11,161 nt of DNA from Geminicoccaceae bacterium (GTDB lineage Bacteria > Pseudomonadota > Alphaproteobacteria > Geminicoccales > Geminicoccaceae), in assembly GCA_020446285.1 (NCBI GenBank), contig JAGREZ010000226.1, forward strand, positions 1 to 11,161, written 5' to 3'. The notes beneath the pieces were generated by a model that was not told the origin of the DNA, did no database searches, and worked only from the letters and a program-made list of their open reading frames with translations. This document shows positions 1-5,861 of the stretch, one piece after another. Within the stretch, counting starts at the first letter, position 1. Every line of letters begins with the position of its first letter. A program made the position numbers and the translations under genes.

Positions 1-220
1 ACACTCCGTCGACCAGCGGCGCCGGTATAGTTGAAGAGACGGGCAACGGCAAGTGCGGATCGTTGGCGAATGCCGCGGCCCGGTCTCGGGTGATTCCTGC
101 GATGATCCTTGACCTTGTGGTTCGATCGGGCGCAAATCGCAGAGGCTGGGTGGAGGTCGTCGCGGGCGTTCGGGACACAAGTCCGGACTGCCGGGGTCTT
201 CTCGAGAAGGAACAACAAGA
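1..220. other. Leader region upstream of the first gene; no confident gene
   Basis: No gene is called with confidence here. A plus-strand frame is open from position 3 to a TGA at 222-224, which overlaps the ATG at 221 as ATGA. That arrangement is typical of translationally coupled genes, so this could be the 3' end of an upstream gene. However, its roughly 74 codons have many A/T third positions compared with the real genes nearby, and the peptide matches nothing I recognise. The minus strand also has open frames here with no convincing start. TTGACC at 109-114, followed 17 nt later by GCAAAT at 132-137, is a weak possible promoter for the gene at 221; its -10 element is poor. Confidence 0.3.
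207..211 (+). promoter_or_regulatory. Ribosome binding site of the first gene
   Basis: AAGGA lies 9 nt before the ATG at 221. It is a good Shine-Dalgarno match and supports 221 as the start rather than the out-of-frame ATG at 109. Confidence 0.6.
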
Positions 221-1291
221 ATGAGCGGGTGTGCGGGCGCTCGAAATCTGCTGGAAGCCTGCCTTGGCGCAAGGCCGGGAGACCGGATAACCATCGTCGC
301 CGAACCGGCGGAAGCCGACTATTACGACAGCGCTTCGGTGGCCGCGGTGATCGACGAGGCCCTCGACGCCGGCATGTATGTCAGAAAGACGGTCGTCGCA
401 TCCGCTCTTCGGACAGAGGAGGACGAGAAGCGATTGCTCGCCATGCTCGATGATGCCGATCATGTGGTCTTCTTCGCGCGTGCCGGCGACCAGATCCGCT
501 TTCACAGGCTCCCCGCCGGCAAGCGTTTCGCGGTTTCCTACGCGCTCGACATCGGCATGCTCGATTCGCCCTATGGTGCCACCAGCTACGATGCGCTCTG
601 CCGCTTCAAGCTGGCGGTGGACGAACTGTTCGATGCGGCAGGACATATTCGCGTCACCTGCCCGGCCGGTACCGATCTCGAAGGCATGCCGACGCCGGCT
701 GCACCGGGTGAGGTCGCCGAGGTGTCGATCCGCCGCTTTCCGATGCTCGTGCCCAAGCCGGTATCGGCACGACGGTTCAGTGGCAATGTCGTCCTGTCGC
801 GTTTCCTTCTTGGCACCGGCTCGCGCTTCTACGATCCCTATGCGTTGCCGCTGGCGAGTGACATCCGCGCAGTCGTCGACAGGGGGCATATCCTGCGCTT
901 TGCGGGCGATGATGCCGAAGTCGCCCGGATCAACGAGCACTACAGGCTGATTTCCGGGCGCTTCGGTATCGACCCCTGGGTGGTGCATTCATTCCATGCG
1001 GGAATCCATCCCGCCTGCCGCTACGAGCGGCCAGCCGAAACCGGTTACGAACGCTGGGGCGGTGCCGCGTTCGGCAATCCGCGCATTCTCCATTTTCATA
1101 CCTGCGGCGACTATGCGCCCGGCGAGATTTCATGGAATGTCATCGATCCGACGATCATCGTGGATGGCGTGCCGATCTGGAGCCATGGTCGTCTGCTCGC
1201 GGAAAACATTCCGGGCGCGCGCCAGACCCTGAGCGACCATCCCGATCTGGCCGAACTGTTCGCCAATCCCGCAATCGAGATCGGGATCTGA
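221..1291 (+). CDS. Hypothetical protein, distantly M29 aminopeptidase / NicX-like
   Basis: A 356-residue soluble protein with no signal peptide or membrane segment. Its overall pattern recalls the thermophilic metallopeptidase fold shared by M29 aminopeptidases (AmpS/PepS) and the 2,5-dihydroxypyridine dioxygenase NicX. There is an N-terminal helix followed by 'ARPGDRITIV' (residues 17-26). A central 'CPAGTDLEG' (147-155) resembles the family's TDL segment. C-terminal motifs are 'HSFHAGIHP' (256-264), 'FGNPRILHFH' (284-293) and 'IIVDGVPIWSHGRLL' (312-326). H256, H259, H291, H293 and D297 are possible metal ligands, but the usual M29 glutamates are not obvious, so peptidase activity is doubtful. 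The start is set by AAGGA 9 nt upstream. It lies 7 nt before the desaturase gene and is almost certainly cotranscribed with it. The coding call is firm; the family assignment is tentative and the reaction unknown. Confidence 0.85.
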   Translation: MSGCAGARNLLEACLGARPGDRITIVAEPAEADYYDSASVAAVIDEALDAGMYVRKTVVASALRTEEDEKRLLAMLDDADHVVFFARAGDQIRFHRLPAGKRFAVSYALDIGMLDSPYGATSYDALCRFKLAVDELFDAAGHIRVTCPAGTDLEGMPTPAAPGEVAEVSIRRFPMLVPKPVSARRFSGNVVLSRFLLGTGSRFYDPYALPLASDIRAVVDRGHILRFAGDDAEVARINEHYRLISGRFGIDPWVVHSFHAGIHPACRYERPAETGYERWGGAAFGNPRILHFHTCGDYAPGEISWNVIDPTIIVDGVPIWSHGRLLAENIPGARQTLSDHPDLAELFANPAIEIGI

Positions 1292-1298
1292 GCCTTTC

Positions 1299-2273
1299 AT
1301 GACCGACACCATCGAGACACCGATCACGCCCATGACGCAGGCCATGGCCAATGGCGCTCCCGTTTCGAGACGCGATCTCAAGGCGCTCATGAAGCGCTCC
1401 GACCGTCCGGGGCTGGTGCGGCTGTTCTGGTGGTGTGTGACGCTGACGGTCACGGGCGCGCTCGTCTGGGCCTCGGGCAACAATCCATGGTTGCTGATCC
1501 CGGCGATGTTCATTCACGGAATCGTCGTGGTGCACCATTTCGCCCTGCAGCATGAATGCAGTCACTACACGGCGTTTCGCTCGGTCTGGATCTGCAATCT
1601 GCTCGCACATATCTGCGGTTTCATCCTGGTCATTCCGCCACGCTTCTTCCGCTATGAGCATTGCGACCATCACACCTACACGAATCTGCATGGCCGCGAC
1701 CCGGAGATGATCGAGCTTCCCGTCTCGTTTCGCACCTACCTCCTTTATGTGAGTTCCATTCCCTACTGGTATTCGCAGTTCGAGGGACTGCTGCGCCGCG
1801 CCGCCGGTCGCATCACGGACGGTGAAAGGCGCTTTCTCCCGGAGAGCGAGCGCGGTGCCATCGTGCTTGAAGCGAGGCTCATGCTTGCGGGCTATGCCGT
1901 CATCGGCCTCGTCATGCTGGCGACCGGCTGGACCGCACCGCTGTTCTACTGGATCTTCCCCATGTTCATGGCCGAACCGGTGATGCGCATGATCCGCATG
2001 ACCGAGCATGTGGGACGGCCGCAGGTGGAGGACATGCGGATCAACACCCGTACCAACATCGTCTCGTCGCCGTGGCGCTTCCTCGCCTGGAATATGAACT
2101 ATCACGCCGAGCACCACTATGCCGCGTCGGTGCCGTTTCATGCGTTGCCGAAACTGCATGAAAAGCTGGCCGGACATATCTTCGTCGAGCGGCAGGGTTA
2201 TCTCGCTGCGCATCTCGATATTCTCGCCCAGACCCTTGGCAGGAAACCCCGCGCCGACCAGTCTGCCGGCTGA
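1299..2273 (+). CDS. Membrane fatty acid desaturase family protein (di-iron)
   Basis: A 324-residue integral-membrane enzyme of the FA_desaturase (DesA-like) superfamily, which uses a di-iron centre and O2 to desaturate or hydroxylate acyl chains or related lipids in the cytoplasmic membrane. The three diagnostic histidine boxes are present: HECSH (85-89), HCDHH (121-125) and HAEHH (269-273). The extra EHVG (236-239) common in this family is also there. Hydrophobic segments lie near 43-60, 65-82, 98-113 and 195-228, placing the boxes on the cytoplasmic face. 'VPFHALPKLHEKL' (278-290) is the usual continuation after box 3. The length is normal. The gene begins 7 nt after the preceding stop, with only a weak Shine-Dalgarno sequence, so translational coupling is likely. 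Electron donor and substrate are not evident; hydroxylase or ketolase relatives cannot be excluded. Confidence 0.92.
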   Translation: MTDTIETPITPMTQAMANGAPVSRRDLKALMKRSDRPGLVRLFWWCVTLTVTGALVWASGNNPWLLIPAMFIHGIVVVHHFALQHECSHYTAFRSVWICNLLAHICGFILVIPPRFFRYEHCDHHTYTNLHGRDPEMIELPVSFRTYLLYVSSIPYWYSQFEGLLRRAAGRITDGERRFLPESERGAIVLEARLMLAGYAVIGLVMLATGWTAPLFYWIFPMFMAEPVMRMIRMTEHVGRPQVEDMRINTRTNIVSSPWRFLAWNMNYHAEHHYAASVPFHALPKLHEKLAGHIFVERQGYLAAHLDILAQTLGRKPRADQSAG

Positions 2274-2285
2274 GTTTCCCGATAC

Positions 2286-2301
2286 TCGGGGATTGCCCCG
2301 A
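2286..2301. terminator. Small hairpin between convergent genes, possible bidirectional terminator
   Basis: TCGGGG (2286-2291) and CCCCGA (2296-2301) form a 6-bp GC-rich stem with an ATTG loop. It sits in the 62-nt gap between two convergent stop codons, where a shared terminator would be expected. No T-run follows on either strand, so it is not a canonical intrinsic terminator. Confidence 0.35.
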
Positions 2302-2335
2302 CCGGATCGGAACTATTCCTGCAAGACCTCGTGTT

Positions 2336-3298
2336 TCAGCGGTTCCGGTAGGCGAATGCCCTGGCGAAGCGCCATTCGAGATACTCGCCACAGGTGATCG
2401 GCTCGTGGTGAAGTTCGGCATCCGGGAAGATCTCGCCGGCATCGATGCGGGTCTGCGGCTCGGGATCGTAGGCGAGGACCAGCGACAGGCGCTCGCGGCC
2501 GGAGCTGTTGACCACGCGATGCGGAGTCGAGCGGTATTCGTCATTGGTCCAGCGGGCGAGAAGGTCGCCGACGTTGATGACGAGCGTGCCGGGTACCGGT
2601 GGTGCCGCGATCCAATCGCCATTGGCATGCTGCACTTGCAGGCCGCCGACGCTGTCCTGGGCAAGCACCGTGAGCACGCCGAAATCGGTGTGCGGGCCGA
2701 CGCCGAACTGCTCACGGCCCATCTCCTCGGGTTGCGGCGGATAATAGACGAACGATGCCCGGCTGAGCGGTCTTGCGGTGCTCTTGAGGAAGAAATCCTC
2801 GTCGAGATCGAGGCCGAGTGCGAATCCGCGCATCAGTTGATGGGCGACGTCATGTGCCGCCTCGAAATAGCGTAGCGCCGCATCGCGCAATTCCGGCATG
2901 TTGTCCGGCCAGCGGTTGGGGCCGCGCAGGGGATGGTCGTCGGGCAGGCTGCCGTCGGTTTCCTCGTGGCCGAAGATGAAGCTCTCCTTGAGATCGGCGC
3001 GGGCATCGTCCTGCATCCGGGCGCCGCCCCGGGCGAGCCAGCCGCGATGCGCGCTGGACACGCTCACCTGTTCCTTGAGTTCCGGCGGCTGGCGGAAGAA
3101 GGCAAGGGCGGTGTCGCGGACTGCGGCGAGCTCGGCATCGTCGATGCCGTGATGGCTCACATAGATGAAGCCTACGTCACGGCTCGCACGATGAAGTTCG
3201 CGGGCCACCGCTTTCCGGTCGTCACCGTCACGCAGGGCACGGATGTCGATGATCGGGATGGTTCCCGCCTCGGTTGTTCCGGCGCTGGCATATCCCAT
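2336..3298 (-). CDS. 2-oxoglutarate/Fe(II) oxygenase, isopenicillin N synthase family
   Basis: A 320-residue soluble oxygenase with the two-part IPNS-family layout. The N-terminal DIOX_N-like part (about 13-125) starts at 'IPIIDIRAL' and contains 'DVGFIYVSHHGI' (41-52). The C-terminal jelly-roll part (about 175-285) carries the 2-His-1-Asp iron triad: H203 and D205 in 'GPHTDFG', and H260 in 'STPHRVV'. R270 and S272 in 'RLS' form the RxS pair that binds 2-oxoglutarate. 'YYPPQP' (185-190) is also typical. The start at 3298 follows GGAGG by 5 nt. A longer frame reaches 3661, but that part overlaps the end of the neighbouring EAL gene and looks non-coding. Family members hydroxylate, desaturate or cyclise small molecules; this substrate is unknown. 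It lies 131 nt downstream of the c-di-GMP gene on the same strand and converges on the desaturase. Confidence 0.92.
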   Translation of the reverse strand: MGYASAGTTEAGTIPIIDIRALRDGDDRKAVARELHRASRDVGFIYVSHHGIDDAELAAVRDTALAFFRQPPELKEQVSVSSAHRGWLARGGARMQDDARADLKESFIFGHEETDGSLPDDHPLRGPNRWPDNMPELRDAALRYFEAAHDVAHQLMRGFALGLDLDEDFFLKSTARPLSRASFVYYPPQPEEMGREQFGVGPHTDFGVLTVLAQDSVGGLQVQHANGDWIAAPPVPGTLVINVGDLLARWTNDEYRSTPHRVVNSSGRERLSLVLAYDPEPQTRIDAGEIFPDAELHHEPITCGEYLEWRFARAFAYRNR

Positions 3299-3429
3299 GG
3301 ATTCCTCCCTGAGCCCGTTCCTCATCAGCACGATCTTTCCGCTCAAATCCGCACCAGCGCAAGGATTTGCTGCGGCATGCAGGTTCGCTCCCGCATTTCG
3401 ATCGGGTCGGAGGGTCAGCGGGGCCGGCT
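3299..3429. other. 131-nt gap between c-di-GMP gene and oxygenase
   Basis: Apart from the ribosome binding site at its oxygenase end, I see no clear promoter or intrinsic terminator here. Read-through from the REC-GGDEF-EAL gene into the oxygenase is therefore possible but unproven. Confidence 0.4.
3304..3308 (-). promoter_or_regulatory. Strong ribosome binding site fixing the oxygenase start
   Basis: On the minus strand, AGGGAGGAATCC directly precedes the ATG at 3298. A GGAGG core 5 nt from the start is the best Shine-Dalgarno sequence in the window. It rules out the 121-residue N-terminal extension allowed by the open frame. Confidence 0.75.
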
Positions 3430-5577
3430 TCAGCGGAACGCCGCTGCGCGCTGGTTGTGGTCGTGGCACCCCGGCAATGTCGTGGAAGGTATCGGCGGCC
3501 GGCTGCCCGATGGTTCGATGAATGCCAGAAAGGCGGCAGGTTCCAGCGGGCGGGCGAGAAGGAAGCCCTGGACCTCCTCGCAGTCGAGCCGCTTCAGGGC
3601 CTCGAGCTGGCCTTCGGTCTCGACACCCTCGGCCGTGGAATGCAGGCCGAGGGTGCGACACAGTTCGAGGATCGTGTGGACGATGGCCTCGGCCTCGCGG
3701 TCGGTGTCGACATCGTTGATGAAGGCGCGGTCGATCTTGATCCGGTCGAGAGGGAAATTGCGCAGCTGCTGGAATGACGAGTAGCCGGTGCCGAAATCAT
3801 CCATGGCAATCGCCACGCCAAGGCCACGGATCCGGCCGAGAATGTCGGCGGCATGCGCCGGATCCTCCATGATCATGCTCTCGGTCACCTCGATCTCGAG
3901 GCAATCGGGTGGCAGGCCGGTATCGCCAAGGGCGCTCTCGATGGCCGGCAGGAGGTCCCGGTCCTTGAGCTGCAGGGCCGACAGGTTGACCGCGACACGA
4001 AGCGGGCGTCCGTTCACGACAAAGCGTGACGCCCGCCGGCATGCCTCGCGGATGACCCAGCGGCCGAGCGGCAGGATCAGCCCGACATCCTCGGCCACGG
4101 GTACGAAACTCTCGGGTCCCACCATGCCCCGTGTGGGATGGCGAAGCCGCAGCAATGCTTCGGCGCCGGCAAGGCTGCCGGAGTGGGTGCCGAACTGTGG
4201 CTGGAAATGAAGCTCGAACCACTCGCGGTCGAATCCGTCGCGAACGTCCTGCTCGACCTGCTTGCGCAGGCGCAGGGCATGGTCCATCGACGCCTCGAAG
4301 ATCCGTGCCGTCCGGCGTCCCTCCCGCTTGGCGCTGTAGAGCGCCAGATCGGCGCGGGCGAGCAGGTTCTCGCAGCTCATTTCACCGCATCGAAACGGCA
4401 TGATGCCGATGCTCGCACCGCAGGTCACGCGGTGGCCGTGGATCGGGAATGACCGGTCGAATGTCGCAAGCAGCCGTTCGGCAAAGGAAAGGGCGTCCTC
4501 GTCGCTGCTCAGGTGATTCTGGATGATGGCGAACTCGTCGCCGCCGAGGCGCGCGAGGAAATCGCCGCCGCGCAGGGTATCGCTGAGCCGCGATGCGACA
4601 TCCCTGAGAAGCTGGTCGCCGACCGCATGGCCGAGCGTGTCGTTGACCTCCTTGAAGCGGTCGAGGTCGATCAGGTGCAGTGCACCCTTGCGCAGCCGAC
4701 GGCCATTGCCCTGCTGCATGGCATGGGAGATCTGCTCGTTGAAGAAGTGCCGGTTGGCCAGTCCGGTCAGAACATCGTGATGCGCGAGATAGCGCACTCT
4801 CGCCTCGGCTTCCTTGAGCTCGCTCACATCCTGCACGATCATGCGGATCCGGGCCGGCTGATCGTTGACGATCTCCGTCTCGGCACGCACCGACAGGGTC
4901 AGGACACCGCCACCCGGGCGCCGGAACCGCATCTCGGTGGCAAGCGGTTCGCCAAGCAGGACCGCATCGGAGAATTCCTTGACCACCCGGCGAAGATCGG
5001 CAAGCGTCAATCGCCGCAGCAGCGAGGTGACGGGCATGTCCCGCATGTCATCATTGCGAGCGAGCACCAGCGCCGCCTCGCGGCTGATATGCACGATATT
5101 GTCCGGAAGTTCGATCACCATCGCTCCGAGCCGCGCCATGCGCTGGGCCTTCGCCAGTTCCTCGCGGCTCGCCTGCAGTTCGTCGAACGCCCGGCTCGCG
5201 CGGTGGACGTAGCGCAGGCGGTGATTGAGGAGGATCGGGGAGATGGGCTTGTTGATGAAGTCGGTGGCCCCGGCCTCGTATGCCCTGGCCACGGCCCTGT
5301 TGTCGCCGCTTCCGGTCATCATCACGAGCGGCGTGTTCTTCAGCGTGGAATGACGGCGAAGGTCGCGGCAGGCCGTCAGGCCGTCCATCGGGCTCATGAT
5401 GACATCCATGAGAATGATGTCCGGCCGCTCCCGGCCCGCGCGCTCAAGGGCCTCGGACCCGTCCGTCGCCTCGATCACGTCGAAGCCGGCGGCTTCGAGC
5501 GATTCACGGCAGAGAAAGCGGTTCATCTCGTCGTCATCGGCAACCAGCACCAATGGACGCCGCATCTCGCCGGACAT
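3430..5577 (-). CDS. Response regulator with REC-PAS-GGDEF-EAL domains (c-di-GMP turnover)
   Basis: A 715-residue cytoplasmic protein, numbered from the ATG at 5577. The receiver (about 8-125) has the acidic cluster D14-D16, phosphoacceptor D58, T88 and K110. A PAS-like domain with a PAC-type tail follows (about 144-254). The GGDEF domain (about 259-424) keeps GGDEF at 345-349, and the RGGD at 336-339 five residues upstream is an intact RxxD inhibitory site. The EAL domain (about 439-690) keeps E473-A-L, N531, E563, E566, D593-D594, K614, E650 and Q670. Both c-di-GMP synthesis and hydrolysis therefore look possible, presumably switched by phosphorylation. No cognate kinase gene is adjacent on the same strand, but a hybrid kinase lies in the divergent operon. 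The frame opens at GTG 5670. ATG 5577 is preferred because the receiver fold starts 9 residues later and the extra 31 codons use atypical codons; ATG 5565 is another option. Confidence 0.93.
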   Translation of the reverse strand: MSGEMRRPLVLVADDDEMNRFLCRESLEAAGFDVIEATDGSEALERAGRERPDIILMDVIMSPMDGLTACRDLRRHSTLKNTPLVMMTGSGDNRAVARAYEAGATDFINKPISPILLNHRLRYVHRASRAFDELQASREELAKAQRMARLGAMVIELPDNIVHISREAALVLARNDDMRDMPVTSLLRRLTLADLRRVVKEFSDAVLLGEPLATEMRFRRPGGGVLTLSVRAETEIVNDQPARIRMIVQDVSELKEAEARVRYLAHHDVLTGLANRHFFNEQISHAMQQGNGRRLRKGALHLIDLDRFKEVNDTLGHAVGDQLLRDVASRLSDTLRGGDFLARLGGDEFAIIQNHLSSDEDALSFAERLLATFDRSFPIHGHRVTCGASIGIMPFRCGEMSCENLLARADLALYSAKREGRRTARIFEASMDHALRLRKQVEQDVRDGFDREWFELHFQPQFGTHSGSLAGAEALLRLRHPTRGMVGPESFVPVAEDVGLILPLGRWVIREACRRASRFVVNGRPLRVAVNLSALQLKDRDLLPAIESALGDTGLPPDCLEIEVTESMIMEDPAHAADILGRIRGLGVAIAMDDFGTGYSSFQQLRNFPLDRIKIDRAFINDVDTDREAEAIVHTILELCRTLGLHSTAEGVETEGQLEALKRLDCEEVQGFLLARPLEPAAFLAFIEPSGSRPPIPSTTLPGCHDHNQRAAAFR

Positions 5578-5801
5578 CGTCGGCGATACCGTGTCCGCAT
5601 CGGGTAGATGTTGTGTTGCGGCCAAGCAAGCCTCGTCGGGACAGGAAAGTCGGGGCAGAAGACGGATCACTCATATGTTCAGCCGTCAGGAAACCACCTT
5701 CGGGTGAACTTTCCGTTAACAGCGTGTTGACGGAAGGAGGTTCGCATCCGTCGCAGGATTCGCCTGCAGGTCATAATCCATGCATCTAGTGCAAAAAGGG
5801 A

Positions 5802-5829
5802 TTTACCAATATAAATTTTCCCCTATAGG
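5802..5829 (+). promoter_or_regulatory. Candidate sigma-70-type promoter of the TonB receptor operon
   Basis: TTTACC (5802-5807) and TATAGG (5824-5829) are separated by 16 nt inside the AT-rich stretch, which would start transcription about 25 nt before the ATG at 5862. The -10 hexamer sits within the palindrome CCTATAGG (5822-5829), and TAGAATTTCTA (5830-5840) follows directly. A repressor bound there could block the promoter. This is a by-eye match only. Confidence 0.4.
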
Positions 5830-5849
5830 TAGAATTTCTATTCCGTAAC

Positions 5850-5853
5850 GGAG
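5850..5853 (+). promoter_or_regulatory. Ribosome binding site of the TonB receptor gene
   Basis: GGAG is placed 8 nt before the ATG at 5862. This start also gives a normal signal peptide. Confidence 0.55.
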
Positions 5854-5861
5854 CCTGCCCG

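Larger units (their letters stand above)
5578..5861. promoter_or_regulatory. Divergent intergenic control region
   Basis: About 280 bp separate the divergent c-di-GMP gene and the TonB receptor operon, so both promoters should lie here. The part near 5780-5848 is strikingly AT-rich for this genome. Small inverted repeats include GACGGA/TCCGTC (5729-5734 and 5747-5752, 12-nt loop) and GCAGG/CCTGC (5753-5757 and 5763-5767, 5-nt loop). I found no convincing promoter for the minus-strand gene. Confidence 0.55.

Noticed and set aside
1155..2213. 352-codon minus-strand open frame opposite the desaturase
   Set aside because: The plus strand holds all three histidine boxes; the antisense peptide looks like a codon-bias artefact.
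3299..3661. 121-residue N-terminal extension of the oxygenase
   Set aside because: It overlaps the coding end of the EAL gene, while a strong GGAGG site sits right before the ATG at 3298, where the family's N-terminus begins.
2933..3784. 283-codon plus-strand open frame across the oxygenase and EAL genes
   Set aside because: It spans the ends of two well-supported minus-strand genes and the gap between them, and has no domain.
4513..5607. 364-codon plus-strand open frame opposite the GGDEF-EAL gene
   Set aside because: It is antisense to the PAS, receiver and part of the GGDEF domain and has no family features.
5578..5670. GTG start at 5670 for the REC-PAS-GGDEF-EAL gene
   Set aside because: A stop codon lies immediately upstream and no Shine-Dalgarno sequence is seen. 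The added 31 codons look non-coding, though this start cannot be fully excluded.
5672..5677. CATATG with a minus-strand ATG at 5674
   Set aside because: This ATG is out of frame with the receiver domain.
5729..5752. GACGGA/TCCGTC inverted repeat as a terminator
   Set aside because: It has a short stem, a 12-nt loop and no T-run, and it lies in a divergent gap where no terminator is expected.
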